A DNA stretch of 64,000 nt from Pseudomonadota bacterium (lineage in GTDB: Bacteria; Pseudomonadota; Gammaproteobacteria; Burkholderiales; Burkholderiaceae_C). The stretch lies in assembly GCA_021805805.1 (NCBI GenBank), contig JAJZEB010000001.1:1-64000 (forward strand). Direction: 5' to 3'. The notes under the pieces are model-generated. The model saw only the letters and a list, made by a program, of their open reading frames with translations. It ran no database searches and was not told the origin of the DNA. Positions 28,173 to 38,328 of this stretch are shown piece after piece. The position numbers and the translations under genes are program-made. How positions within the stretch are numbered: the stretch's first letter is position 1; each line of letters begins with the position of its first letter.

Positions 28173-29795
28173 TCAATAACCCAGCACCCGCGTCGCGGTT
28201 TCGTCGAGCTGCGGCGGCGTCTCGAAGGTATGGAACGGCGCCGGCGACGGCACTTCCCATTCCAGTCCGTGCGCGCCATCCCACGGGCGCTGCGGCGCCG
28301 GTTCGCCGCGACCGCGCAGCACCGGAATGACGACGGCGAACAGGAAATAAGCCTGGGCCAGCCCGAAGCCGAGCGCGCCGATCGACGAGATCATGTTGAA
28401 ATCGGTGAACTGCGGCGGATAGTCCGCATAGCGTCGAACCATTCCTGCCATGCCGAGGAAATGCTGCGGCAGGAAGGTGATGTTGAACGTGATCAGCGAG
28501 GTCCAGAAATGGATCCGGCCGGCGCGCTCGTTGTACATCACGCCGCTCCACTTCGGCGACCAGTAGTAGAAGCCCATGAAGATCGCGAACAGCGAACCGG
28601 CGACCAGCACATAGTGGAAATGCGCGACCACGTAGTAGGTGTTGTGCAGTTCGGTGTCGATCGGCGCCGTGGCCAGCACCAGCCCGGAGAAGCCGCCGAA
28701 GGTGAAGACGAAGATGAAGCCGAGCGCGAACAGCATCGGCGTCTCGAAGCTCAGCGAACCGCGGTACATGGTCGCGATCCAGTTGAACACCTTGACCCCG
28801 GTCGGAACCGCGATCAGCATCGTCGCGTACATGAAGAACAGCTGGCCGAAGGTCGGCATTCCGGCGGTGAACATGTGGTGCGCCCAAACGATGAACGACA
28901 GGATCGCGATCGACGCGCTGGCGTAGACCATCGAGCTGTAGCCGAACAGCGGCTTGCGCGCGAACGTCGGCACCACCGAGCTGACGATTCCGAACGCCGG
29001 CAGGATCATCACGTAGACCTCGGGATGGCCGAAGAACCAGAACAGATGCTGGTACAGGACCGGGTCTCCGCCGCCGGCGGCGTTGAAGAAACTGGTGCCG
29101 AAGTGGCGGTCGGTCAGCGTCATCGTGACCGCGCCGGCGAGCACCGGCATGATGGCGATCAGCAGGTACGCGGTGATCAGCCAGGTCCAAGCGAACAGCG
29201 GCAGCTTCATCAGCGTCATTCCCGGAGCGCGCATGTTCAGGATGGTGACGATGATGTTGATCGAACCCATGATCGACGACGCGCCCATCAAGTGCACGGC
29301 GAAGATCACCATGTCCATTCCCATGCCCTGCTGGATCGTCAGCGGCGCGTACAGCGTCCAGCCGACCTGCGGCGATCCGCCCGAGACGAAGAACGACCCG
29401 GTGAGCAGCATCGCTGCCGGGATCAGCAGCCAGAAGCTCAGGTTGTTCATCCGCGGGAAAGCCATGTCGGGCGCGCCGATCTGCAGCGGGACCATCCAGT
29501 TCGCGAACCCGACCATCGCCGGCATGATCGCACCGAAGATCATCACCAAGCCGTGCATGGTCGTGATCGACAGGAACAGCTGCGGATTCAGGAACTGGAT
29601 TCCCGGCTGCGCCAGCTCGGCGCGGATCAGCATCGCCAGAATGCCCCCGCCGAACAGCATGGTCAGCGCGAACACCAGGTACATCGTTCCGATGTCCTTG
29701 TGGTTCGTCGAGAACAGCCAGCGTTTCCATCCGTGTGGTCGTTCGTGGGCATGGTCCCCGGCATGCGCCGGGGCGTGGTCGAGCACTGCGCTCAT
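28173..29795 (-). CDS. ctaD: Cytochrome c oxidase subunit I
   Basis: [68 protein letters not shown]. Confidence 0.97.
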   Translation of the reverse strand: MSAVLDHAPAHAGDHAHERPHGWKRWLFSTNHKDIGTMYLVFALTMLFGGGILAMLIRAELAQPGIQFLNPQLFLSITTMHGLVMIFGAIMPAMVGFANWMVPLQIGAPDMAFPRMNNLSFWLLIPAAMLLTGSFFVSGGSPQVGWTLYAPLTIQQGMGMDMVIFAVHLMGASSIMGSINIIVTILNMRAPGMTLMKLPLFAWTWLITAYLLIAIMPVLAGAVTMTLTDRHFGTSFFNAAGGGDPVLYQHLFWFFGHPEVYVMILPAFGIVSSVVPTFARKPLFGYSSMVYASASIAILSFIVWAHHMFTAGMPTFGQLFFMYATMLIAVPTGVKVFNWIATMYRGSLSFETPMLFALGFIFVFTFGGFSGLVLATAPIDTELHNTYYVVAHFHYVLVAGSLFAIFMGFYYWSPKWSGVMYNERAGRIHFWTSLITFNITFLPQHFLGMAGMVRRYADYPPQFTDFNMISSIGALGFGLAQAYFLFAVVIPVLRGRGEPAPQRPWDGAHGLEWEVPSPAPFHTFETPPQLDETATRVLGY

Positions 29796-29884
29796 GGGGG
29801 TGCACTCCTCGGGGAAAGAAAACGGATCGACCCGGCTTATCGGTCTAGGTTTGTGTGGGGGCGCCGGGTCGGGCTTGTACTGCG

Positions 29885-30733
29885 TCAGCTGGTCGCGCCC
29901 GACGGCGGCAGCGCGCCGCCGCCGGCCTTGATCTTGGCGCGTTCGGTCTTGGTCCACGCCTTGTAGTCGTCCAGCGAAACCACCTTGACGACGATCGGCA
30001 TGAACGCGTGGCCCTTGCCGCAGATCTGCGCGCATTGGCCGTAGTAGGTGCCGATCTTGTCGGCCTTGAACCAGGTCGCGCGAACGAAACCGGGAATCGC
30101 ATCGAGCTGCACGCCGAACGACGGCACGTACCAGCCGTGGATCACGTCTGCGGACGTGGTCAGGATGCGGACTTTTTCGTTGACCGGAACGACCAGCGGG
30201 TGGTCGACCTGGAGCAGGTAGTTCTCAGGCTTGGACCCGCTGCTGAAGATTTCGCTGACCGGGGTCGTCAGCGTCGAGTAGAAGCTGATGCCCTTGCCCG
30301 GACCGTCGACGTAGTCGTAGCCCCATTTCCACTGGTAGCCGGTGACCTTGACGGTCATGAACGAGTGCGCGGTGTTCTCCTGCGCGAGCACGATCTTGGT
30401 CGCCGGGATCACCATCCCGATCACGATCAGCAGCGGCACGACGGTCCACGCGACTTCGACCGCGGTGCTTTCGTGGAACTTGGCCGCGACGGCGCCTTTG
30501 GACTTGCGAAACTTGAACACCGAATAGAACATCACGCCGAACACGAGGACACCGATGACCAGGCAGATCAGCATCACCATGTAGTTGGCGTCGCGCTGGT
30601 CGCGGGCGATCGAAGTCACCGGGTGCTGGAAATCGATGCCCCAGTTCTGCGGACCGCCGGGAAGACTCGGCGCCGCGAATGCCTTGGCGACGAACAAGGC
30701 CAAGGCCGCGCTCAGGTAGTGCTTCAGTTTCAT
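29885..30733 (-). CDS. ctaC: Cytochrome c oxidase subunit II (CuA)
   Basis: [26 protein letters not shown] (CuA ligands), N-terminal TM segments. Confidence 0.95.
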   Translation of the reverse strand: MKLKHYLSAALALFVAKAFAAPSLPGGPQNWGIDFQHPVTSIARDQRDANYMVMLICLVIGVLVFGVMFYSVFKFRKSKGAVAAKFHESTAVEVAWTVVPLLIVIGMVIPATKIVLAQENTAHSFMTVKVTGYQWKWGYDYVDGPGKGISFYSTLTTPVSEIFSSGSKPENYLLQVDHPLVVPVNEKVRILTTSADVIHGWYVPSFGVQLDAIPGFVRATWFKADKIGTYYGQCAQICGKGHAFMPIVVKVVSLDDYKAWTKTERAKIKAGGGALPPSGATS

Positions 30734-30775
30734 CTTCGATGTCACCTTCGTATGGAAAATCTTCAGGCAGCCGTC

Positions 30776-31270
30776 TCACGCTGCCAGCAAGGCCCGGCGC
30801 AGGTCCCTGGCGAGTTTCTCACGCCGTTCGGAACGCGTGTAGCGTCCGACGAAAGCCTGCCTCCCTGACTCGGATATCGCGACCAGGCCGTTGTCGTGCA
30901 GCACGACCCTGGCCCAGCGCGGATTGAACGCGACGCGCTGGCAACGCCCCGCACACTCCCACTCGACGATCAGAGTCTGCGCCGAAATCGCGACCCGCTC
31001 GCGGTCGCCGGCGTGGCGCGCGTAGATCAGCAGCGCGATGCCCATGCCGATCAGTTCGACGAGTGTGAACGGCGGCACCAGCTTGGCACCGCCAACCCAG
31101 CACAGCACGGCGACGAACAACGACACCAGCGTCAGCGAGATGAAGAACAACAGCAACTGGCCCGGGCTGATCGAACAGTTGCGACGCAGCAGCCAGACGA
31201 GCATACCGTCCTGGCTGGCCGGTCTGCCGAGCAGGCCGTAATCGAAACTGTCCCCCCACTGCGCGCTCAT
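30776..31270 (-). CDS. DUF2244 membrane protein
   Basis: WLLRRNCSISPGQLLLFFISLTLVSLFVAVLCWVGGAKLVPPFTLVELIGMGIALLIYARHAGDRERV. Confidence 0.85.
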   Translation of the reverse strand: MSAQWGDSFDYGLLGRPASQDGMLVWLLRRNCSISPGQLLLFFISLTLVSLFVAVLCWVGGAKLVPPFTLVELIGMGIALLIYARHAGDRERVAISAQTLIVEWECAGRCQRVAFNPRWARVVLHDNGLVAISESGRQAFVGRYTRSERREKLARDLRRALLAA

Positions 31271-31364
31271 CCCAAAGCCCGTCGCGCGTATCGCGCCGAC
31301 AACGTCCCCGCAGGACTCTTGATCTCGCGCAACACGGCTGCTGCGCGAACGATTTAATGGTTTC

Positions 31365-31370
31365 ATTATA
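31365..31370 (-). promoter_or_regulatory. Candidate -10 box (TATAAT)
   Basis: Perfect TATAAT on minus strand in AT-richer intergenic DNA upstream of DUF2244/cox genes; -35 weak. Confidence 0.35.
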
Positions 31371-31512
31371 GAGATCGGCCCGAGCAGGACTCGTCGCGCG
31401 CTGCCGATTTGGCTCGATTTTGCGCACAATCAACACCTGCCGCCACCTATCTCGATCCGTCTATGCAACACCGCGGCGCCGGAGCCGGCGGCGCGCAGGG
31501 TCCGACGCTGGC

Positions 31513-32382
31513 TCAGCGGCGCGCGCGCGTGCCGCGCAATTGCTCGACGGCGAAGGTCGCGATACCGTCGCGCGCCACGACCGTGCGCGGTCGGTAGGCG
31601 TGGCCGTAAATCAGCTCGAAACTGATCTCGACCGCGCCGTCGGCGCCGCGCAAGGCCTGCTGCAGCAGCCGCCAGCTTCGCGGCGTGCGCAGCCCCGGCG
31701 CCGCCGCTGCGTGCGGCGCACGCCCGAGCGTTGCCAATTCGGCAAGCGCGGCCGCGCCATCGGAATAGCGAAGCCGCACGATCTCCATGTCCATCACCGG
31801 CTCGGCGAATCCCTGCGCGATCAGCAAGTCGCCGACGTCGTGCATGTCGATGAAGTCCGGAACCCGCACGCCGAGCTCGCGCAGCTCGGGTGTGCGCAGC
31901 TCGCGCAAGGTGTCGGGGCCGAAACTGGTGAACATCAGCACCCCGTCGGGCTGCAACGCGGCATGCCAGCCGGCGAACAGCTCAGCCACGTCGGCGGCCC
32001 ACGGCAGCGCCAGGTTGGACCACAGCATCTGCGCGCCGACACACGGCGGCGCGTGCAGCGCGCCGACGCGCACCTCGGTGGGGGCACGCAACGCGCGCAG
32101 CAATCTCGGCGGCACCTGCGCGCGCCGCGCGCGCTCGGCCAGCGCCGCGGCCGGCTCGACGCCGATCAATTGCGCGCGCGGGTACTGCCGACGCAGCAGC
32201 GCCAGGCCGTCGCCCCAGGCGCAACCCACATCGAGCGCCCGTTCCGGCTGCAGCCGCAACAGCGGCAACCGCTCGGCCATGCGGCGTGCGGATTCCTGCC
32301 AGATGAATGGCGCGGCGCTGCGCGCAAGGCGCGCGCGCGCATGGAGCAGGCCGGCGGCTGAATCGGAACGTGTGTCGGACAT
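31513..32382 (-). CDS. BioC-like SAM-dependent methyltransferase
   Basis: ERALDVGCAWGDGLALLRRQYP, LQPDGVLMFTSFGPDTLREL, FIDMHDVGDLLIAQGFAEPVMDME. Confidence 0.85.
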   Translation of the reverse strand: MSDTRSDSAAGLLHARARLARSAAPFIWQESARRMAERLPLLRLQPERALDVGCAWGDGLALLRRQYPRAQLIGVEPAAALAERARRAQVPPRLLRALRAPTEVRVGALHAPPCVGAQMLWSNLALPWAADVAELFAGWHAALQPDGVLMFTSFGPDTLRELRTPELRELGVRVPDFIDMHDVGDLLIAQGFAEPVMDMEIVRLRYSDGAAALAELATLGRAPHAAAAPGLRTPRSWRLLQQALRGADGAVEISFELIYGHAYRPRTVVARDGIATFAVEQLRGTRARR

Positions 32383-32402
32383 CGGTACGAACAGGGCAAT
32401 CT

Positions 32403-32446
<44 letters not shown>

Positions 32447-32553
32447 GCGTGCGGGAATGTCGCGCGCGACGCGCTGCGCACTATAGTTGCTTGGCCGCCG
32501 CGCCGCCTGCGCGACGCGCCATGCCCCGCAGTGCCGACCCGACATTGCCGCGG

Positions 32554-32583
32554 CCCGCAATCGCCCGCAATCGCCCGCAATCG
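32554..32583. repeat. 10-bp tandem repeat, (CCCGCAATCG)x3
   Basis: Read directly; shares GCAATCG core with the 7-bp repeat upstream. Confidence 0.9.
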
Positions 32584-32598
32584 CGAACGAAACGCCAA

Positions 32599-33324
32599 AT
32601 GGCCACGCGACAGCACACGACTTCGGCGTCGTGCAGCGAAGCCCTGCGCAGCACGCTGACGCGCTGGTTGCCGAGGGGACTTTGCCAGCTCTGCGCACTG
32701 CCCAGCCGCTTTGCGCTGTGCGCTGCGTGCCAGGCGCACCATCTGGCCAGCTCCGCCGCAGCACGCTGCCCGCGCTGCGCGGCGCGCATGCCATGCGGCG
32801 CGTGCGCGTTGGCGCCGCCGCCTTTCGCGCGCACGCTGACGCTGGGCGACTATGCACCGCCACTGGATCGCGTGATCGCGCGCCTGAAATTCGGCGCGCA
32901 GCCGGCGCTGGGCAGCTGGCTCGGCGCCGAGCTGGCGCAGCGCTGGGCCGCAGCCCGATTTCCGCTTCCCGATGGCGTGGTCGCTGTTCCGCTGTCCGCC
33001 GGCCGGCTGCGCGCGCGCGGTTACAACCAGGCGTGGGAGATTGCCCGCGGCTTCGCCGCGGCGCTGCGGCTGAACGCCGATGCGACCGTGTTGCGGCGCC
33101 GCCGCGACACCGCGCCACAGGCTTCGCTGCCGCGCGCGCAGCGCGCCGGCAATGTGCGCGGCGCGTTCGTCGCGAGCGCCGTGGCGCGGCGGATGCGGCT
33201 GCTGCTGGTCGACGATGTGATGACCAGCGGGTGTACGCTGCAAGCCGCCGCCGACGCGCTGCTGCGCGCCGGCGCCGCCGAGGTCGCGGTCGCGGTGGCG
33301 CTGCGCACGCCCGCGCCCGATTGA
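32599..33324 (+). CDS. comF: ComF family phosphoribosyltransferase-like protein
   Basis: N-terminal CQLCALP...CAACQ, CPRC..CGAC zinc-type Cys; RLRARGYNQAWEIARGFA, LLLVDDVMTSGCTL. Confidence 0.92.
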   Translation: MATRQHTTSASCSEALRSTLTRWLPRGLCQLCALPSRFALCAACQAHHLASSAAARCPRCAARMPCGACALAPPPFARTLTLGDYAPPLDRVIARLKFGAQPALGSWLGAELAQRWAAARFPLPDGVVAVPLSAGRLRARGYNQAWEIARGFAAALRLNADATVLRRRRDTAPQASLPRAQRAGNVRGAFVASAVARRMRLLLVDDVMTSGCTLQAAADALLRAGAAEVAVAVALRTPAPD

Positions 33325-33341
33325 TCCGCCGACTTGCAGTC

Positions 33342-33806
33342 ATGTTCCACATCGTTCTCGTCCACCCCGAAATCCCGCCCAACACCGGCAATGTGATCCG
33401 GCTGGCGGCCAACACCGGCTGCACGCTGCACCTGGTCGAGCCGCTGGGGTTTTCGCTCGACGACCGCCAGCTGCGCCGCGCCGGGCTGGACTATCACGAG
33501 TACGCCGAGCTGCGCGTGCATGCGTCGTGGGACGCGTTGCTGCGCGACGCCGCGCCCGATCCGGCGCGCATGTTCGCGTTCACCCGCCATGCCACCGGCG
33601 GCTTCGCGCAGGCGCGCTTCGCAAGCGGCGACTGGCTGGTGTTCGGCGCAGAGACCAGCGGGCTGCCCGCGGCGCTGCGCGACAGCCTGCCGAACCGGCT
33701 GCGCCTGCCGATGCGCGCCGGGCAGCGCAGCCTGAACCTGTCGAATGCGGTCGCGGTGGCCGTGTTCGAGGCCTGGCGCCAGTGCGGCTACGCCGGCGCG
33801 GCGTAG
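33342..33806 (+). CDS. trmL: tRNA (cytidine(34)-2'-O)-methyltransferase
   Basis: FHIVLVHPEIPPNTGNVIRLAANTGCTLHLVEPLGF, FGAETSGLP, SLNLSNAVAVAVFEAWRQ. Confidence 0.95.
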   Translation: MFHIVLVHPEIPPNTGNVIRLAANTGCTLHLVEPLGFSLDDRQLRRAGLDYHEYAELRVHASWDALLRDAAPDPARMFAFTRHATGGFAQARFASGDWLVFGAETSGLPAALRDSLPNRLRLPMRAGQRSLNLSNAVAVAVFEAWRQCGYAGAA

Positions 33807-33858
33807 CGGCGTAGCGCCGCACCGGCGGCCCCCTGCGCTTCGGCGACAGCCTGCCCTG

Positions 33859-34623
33859 CTACAAGGCCGAGAAGTCGGGTTTGCGCTTGGCCAGGAAGGC
33901 GGTGAACGCCTCCCTCGCCGCCGGGCCCTTGAGCAGGCGCTCGAAGTCGAGCGCCTCGTCGCGCATGACCTGCTGCACCAGCGCGCGCTGCGGCGCGCGC
34001 ATCAGCGCCTTGGTCGCGCGCAGCGAGGCGGCCGGACGCGCGGCCAGCCTGGCCGCCTGCGCCTGCGCGAAGGCGTTGACCTCGTCGGGCGGCAGCACGC
34101 GGTTGACCAGGCCGAGCGCGAGCGCCTCGTCGGCCGCGAACGGCTCGCCGAACAGCAGCTTCTCGGCCGCCGCGGCGCGGCCGATGCGCTGCGGCAGCAG
34201 CAGGCTGGAGGCGGCTTCCGGGCACAGCCCGAGGTTGACGAACGGCAGCGAGAACAGCGCGTTGTCGCCGCAGTAGACCAGGTCGCAGTGCAGCAGCAAG
34301 GTGGTGCCGATTCCCACCGCCGGGCCGCACACCGCGGCCAGCGCCGGCTGCGGCAGCTCGGCGATGGCGCGCAGGAAGCGGAACACCGGCGCGTCGGCGT
34401 CGGCCGGAGGGCGCTGCAGGAATTCGCCGACGTCGTTGCCCGAGCTGAACATCTCGGCCTGGCCCTGGAACACGACCACGCGCACGCTGTCGTCGACTGC
34501 CGCGGCCTGCAGCGCGTCGGCCAGGCGGGCGTACATCGCCGCCGTCAACGCGTTGCGCTTGGCCACGCGGTTGAAGGTCAGCGTGAGCACGCCGCCTTCG
34601 CGCATTTCCAGGATGTCGTCCAT
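33859..34623 (-). CDS. Enoyl-CoA hydratase/isomerase
   Basis: LTFNRVAKRNALTAAMY, SSGNDVGEF, AAVCGPAVGIGTTLLLHCDLVY. Confidence 0.9.
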   Translation of the reverse strand: MDDILEMREGGVLTLTFNRVAKRNALTAAMYARLADALQAAAVDDSVRVVVFQGQAEMFSSGNDVGEFLQRPPADADAPVFRFLRAIAELPQPALAAVCGPAVGIGTTLLLHCDLVYCGDNALFSLPFVNLGLCPEAASSLLLPQRIGRAAAAEKLLFGEPFAADEALALGLVNRVLPPDEVNAFAQAQAARLAARPAASLRATKALMRAPQRALVQQVMRDEALDFERLLKGPAAREAFTAFLAKRKPDFSAL

Positions 34624-34631
34624 CGCCGCGC

Positions 34632-35861
34632 TCACAGGGCCTCGAAGATGCCGGCGGCGCCTTGGCCGGTGCCGACGCACATGGTCACCATGCCGTACTT
34701 GAGCTTGCGCCGGCGCAGGCCGTAGATGGTCGTGCAGGCGCGGATCGCGCCGGTGGCGCCCAGCGGGTGGCCGAGGGCGATGGCGCCGCCCAGCGGGTTG
34801 ACCCGCGCCGGGTCGAGGCCGCAGCTGTCGATCACCGCCAGCGACTGCGCCGCGAAGGCCTCGTTGAGCTCGATCCAGCCGAGGTCGTCGAGCTTCAGCC
34901 CGGTGGCCTTGAGCGCCGCCGGGATGGCCTCGATCGGGCCGATGCCCATGATCTCCGGCGGCACCCCGCGCGAGGCGAAGCCGACGAAGCGCGCCAGCGG
35001 CTGCAGGTTGAAGCGCTTGACCGCGGCCTCCGAGGCCAGGATCAGCGCGCCGGCGCCGTCTGAGGTCTGCGAGCTGTTGCCGGCGGTCACGCTGCCCAGC
35101 CCGGTGGCGCGGCCGCTGGGGTCCTTCGGCGAGGCGAACACCGGGCGCAGCTTGCCCAGCGCCTGCAGCGAGGTCTCGGCGCGCGGCCCCTCGTCCAGCG
35201 AGATGGTGCGGCGGCGCTCGACGATGCGGCCGCCGACCAGGTCCGGGATTCGCTCGACGACTTCGACCGGGACGATTTCGTCGGCGAACTCGCCGGCCGC
35301 GATGGCGGCGATGGCGCGCTGGTGCGACTGCAGCGCGAACGCGTCCTGCGCGTCGCGCGAGACCTTCCACTGCTGCGCCACGCGCTCGGCGGTCAGACCC
35401 ATGCCGTAGGCGATGCCCACGTCCTCGTCGCGGGCGAACACCGCCGGGTTGAATGCCGGCTTGTTGCCGCTCATCGGCACCAGGCTCATGCTCTCGGCGC
35501 CGCCGGCGAGCATGACGTCGGCCTCGCCGACGCGGATGCGGTCGGCGGCCATCTGGATGGCGCTGACGCCGGAGGCGCAGAAGCGGTTGACGGTGACCCC
35601 GCCGACGCTGTTGGGCAGCCCGGCGAGCAGCGCGGCGACGCGCGCCATGTTCATTCCCTGCTCGGCTTCGGGGAACGCGCAGCCGACGACGGCGTCCTCG
35701 ATTGCCGCCGGGTCGAGCCCGGGAACCTGTTTCAGCGCGGCGTGGATCGCCGCGACCAGCAGGTCGTCGGAGCGGGTGTTGCGGAACGCTCCGCGATGCG
35801 ACTTGCCGATCGGCGTGCGCGCCGCGGCGACGATGTAGGCATCCTGCACTTGCTTGGCCAT
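34632..35861 (-). CDS. fadA: Acetyl-CoA C-acyltransferase (thiolase, FadA-like)
   Basis: VNRFCASGVSAIQ, NPLGGAIALGHPLGATGAI, CVGTGQGAAGIFE. Confidence 0.93.
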   Translation of the reverse strand: MAKQVQDAYIVAAARTPIGKSHRGAFRNTRSDDLLVAAIHAALKQVPGLDPAAIEDAVVGCAFPEAEQGMNMARVAALLAGLPNSVGGVTVNRFCASGVSAIQMAADRIRVGEADVMLAGGAESMSLVPMSGNKPAFNPAVFARDEDVGIAYGMGLTAERVAQQWKVSRDAQDAFALQSHQRAIAAIAAGEFADEIVPVEVVERIPDLVGGRIVERRRTISLDEGPRAETSLQALGKLRPVFASPKDPSGRATGLGSVTAGNSSQTSDGAGALILASEAAVKRFNLQPLARFVGFASRGVPPEIMGIGPIEAIPAALKATGLKLDDLGWIELNEAFAAQSLAVIDSCGLDPARVNPLGGAIALGHPLGATGAIRACTTIYGLRRRKLKYGMVTMCVGTGQGAAGIFEAL

Positions 35862-35894
35862 TTGATGATTCTCCGTATCCGTGGTCGCGGCGCG

Positions 35895-38291
35895 TCAGTT
35901 GCGCACCGGCTTGCCGCCTTGCAGCAGGCTCATGATTCGTTCCTGCGTCTTCGGGTGCTCGAGCAGCTTGCAGAAGCGCTCGCGCTCCAGACGCATCAGC
36001 CAGGCCTCGTCGACCAGGCTGCCGGCGTCGACGTCGCCGCCGCACATGACCTCGGCGATCATCACCCCGAGGTGGAAGTCGTGCGCGGTGATCTGGGCGC
36101 CGTCGCGCATGTTGACCAGCTGCGCCTTGATGGTGGCCACGCCGCCGCGACCGGCGACCTTGATCGGCTGCGCCAGCGGCGGCCGCCAGCCCGACTCGGC
36201 CAGCGCGCGGGCCTGGGCGATGGCCACGTGCAGCACTTCGTCCTTGTGCATGACGACCACGTCGTCGTCGCGCAGATAGCCCATGGCGCGCGCTTCCAGC
36301 GCCGACTTGGACACCGCGGCGGTGGCCGGCTGCATGTACAGCTTGCCCAGGAAGGCCATGACGTCGACGTCGGCGCCGGCCTCCGCGGCCAGCTCCGAGG
36401 CGCGCCGCGCCAGGTAGCACAGCCCGCCGCCGCCGGGGATCAGCCCGACGCCGGCTTCGACCAGGCCGATGTAGCTCTCCAGCGCGGCCACGCGGCGCGC
36501 GCAGTGCACGGCGATTTCGCAGCCGCCGCCCAGCGCCAGGCCGCGCACCGCGGCGATCACCGGAACCTGCGCGTAGCGCAGCCGCAGCACCAGGTCCTGC
36601 AGCCGCTTCTCGACCGGCTCGATGGCCGCGGCGCCGCCGGACATGAACGCCGGCAGCATGGCCTGCAGGTCGGCACCGGCCGAGAACGGCTCGCCGGTCT
36701 GCCAGATCACCAGCCCGGAGTAGTCGCGCTCGGCCAGCGCCACCGCGCGCTCGAGCTGCTCGACGATGCTGCCGCCGATGGTGTGCATCTTGGTCTTGAA
36801 GCTGGCCACCAGCACGTCGTCGGCACCCGGTGCGGTCCAGACGCGGATCGACGCGTCCTCGAACACCGTGGTGCCGGCGCTGGCCGGATCGGCCGCGGCC
36901 TCGCCCAGCACACTCTGACCGAACGGCTGGCGCGCCATCACCGGCAGCGCGCGGCGCGGCTTGTAGCAGGCCTGCGCGGCCGACCACGAGCCCTCGGGCT
37001 TGTGCACCGCGTCGATGCTGCCGACCCACTCGGGCAGCGGCGCCGCGCACAGCGCGCGGCCGGCGGCGATGTCCTCGGCGACCCAGGTCGCGATCTGCTT
37101 CCAGCCGGCGGACTGCCAGCTCTCGAACGGGCCTTCGTTCCAGCCGAAGCCCCAGCGGATGGCGAAATCGAGGTCGCGCGCGTTGTCGGCCACGGTGCCC
37201 AGGTGGACCGCGATGTAATGCCACACGTCGCGGAACACGGCCCACAGGAACTGCGCCTGCGGGTTGCTCGACTCGCGCAGCAGCTTGAAGCGCTCGGCGG
37301 CAGGCTTCTTCAGCATGCGCACGACGATCTCGTCGGCCTTGGCGCCGCCGGCGGCGTAGTCGCCGCTGGCCGCGTCGTAGCGCAGGATGTCGCGGCCGAC
37401 CTTCTTGTAGAAGCCGGCGCCGGTCTTCTGCCCCAGCTGGCCCTTGGCGACCAGCGCGGCCAGCGCCGGCGGCGTCGCGTACAGCGCGGCGAACGGGTCG
37501 ACCGCGGCCGGCAGGGTGTCGCGCATGGTGCCGATGACGTGCGCCATGGTGTCGAGGCCGACGACGTCGGCGGTGCGGAAGGTCGCGCTCTTGGCGCGTC
37601 CGAGCTTGGAGCCGGTCAGGTCGTCGACCACGTCGTAGCTCAGGCCGTACTTCTCGGCCTCGTGCATCACGGCCAGGATCGAGAACACGCCGACGCGGTT
37701 GGCGACGAAGTTCGGCGTGTCGAGCGCGCGCACCACGCTCTTGCCCAGGGTGCTGGTGAGGAAGGTCTCGAGCTGGTCGAGCACCTCGGGCCGGGTGGCC
37801 GCGGTCGGGATCAGCTCGACCAGCGGCATGTAGCGCGGCGGGTTGAAGAAGTGCACGCCGCAGTAACGCGAGCGCAGTTCATCGGAGAAACCTTCGGACA
37901 GCGCGGTGATCGACAGCCCGGAGGTGTTGCTGGCGAAAAGCGCGTGCGGCGCCAGGTGCGGCGTGACGCGCTGGTACAGCGCGTGCTTCCAGTCCATGCG
38001 CTCGGCGATGGCCTCGATGACCAGATCGCAGTCGGCCAGCAACGCCAGATCGTCGTCGTAGTTGGCGGCGCGGATCAGCCCGGCCTGGGCCACGTTGCCC
38101 AGCGGCGCCGGGCTGAGCTTCTTCAGGTTGGCGATCGCCTTGTCGACGACGGCATTCTTCGGGCCTTCCTTGGCCGGCAGATCGAACAGGATCACCGGCA
38201 CGCGGGCATTGACGCAGTGGGCCGCGATCTGCGCGCCCATGACGCCGGCGCCGAGCACGGCGACCTGGCGGATCGGAAAACGGGAAGTCAT
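35895..38291 (-). CDS. Multifunctional 3-hydroxyacyl-CoA dehydrogenase / enoyl-CoA hydratase
   Basis: VAVLGAGVMGAQIAAHCVNARV, FFNPPRYMPLVELIP, NFVANRVGVF; C-terminal crotonase-like domain. Confidence 0.92.
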   Translation of the reverse strand: MTSRFPIRQVAVLGAGVMGAQIAAHCVNARVPVILFDLPAKEGPKNAVVDKAIANLKKLSPAPLGNVAQAGLIRAANYDDDLALLADCDLVIEAIAERMDWKHALYQRVTPHLAPHALFASNTSGLSITALSEGFSDELRSRYCGVHFFNPPRYMPLVELIPTAATRPEVLDQLETFLTSTLGKSVVRALDTPNFVANRVGVFSILAVMHEAEKYGLSYDVVDDLTGSKLGRAKSATFRTADVVGLDTMAHVIGTMRDTLPAAVDPFAALYATPPALAALVAKGQLGQKTGAGFYKKVGRDILRYDAASGDYAAGGAKADEIVVRMLKKPAAERFKLLRESSNPQAQFLWAVFRDVWHYIAVHLGTVADNARDLDFAIRWGFGWNEGPFESWQSAGWKQIATWVAEDIAAGRALCAAPLPEWVGSIDAVHKPEGSWSAAQACYKPRRALPVMARQPFGQSVLGEAAADPASAGTTVFEDASIRVWTAPGADDVLVASFKTKMHTIGGSIVEQLERAVALAERDYSGLVIWQTGEPFSAGADLQAMLPAFMSGGAAAIEPVEKRLQDLVLRLRYAQVPVIAAVRGLALGGGCEIAVHCARRVAALESYIGLVEAGVGLIPGGGGLCYLARRASELAAEAGADVDVMAFLGKLYMQPATAAVSKSALEARAMGYLRDDDVVVMHKDEVLHVAIAQARALAESGWRPPLAQPIKVAGRGGVATIKAQLVNMRDGAQITAHDFHLGVMIAEVMCGGDVDAGSLVDEAWLMRLERERFCKLLEHPKTQERIMSLLQGGKPVRN

Positions 38292-38328
38292 CGTTGCATC
38301 CTTCGTTGCGAAACGGTTGGAGGGGCTC

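Noticed and set aside
28230-29966. 578-aa plus-strand ORF
   Set aside because: Antisense shadow of ctaD.
33859-37245. 1128-aa minus-strand ORF
   Set aside because: Only its C-terminal part (from 34623) is a real enoyl-CoA hydratase; the rest is out-of-frame translation through the thiolase and FadB-like genes.
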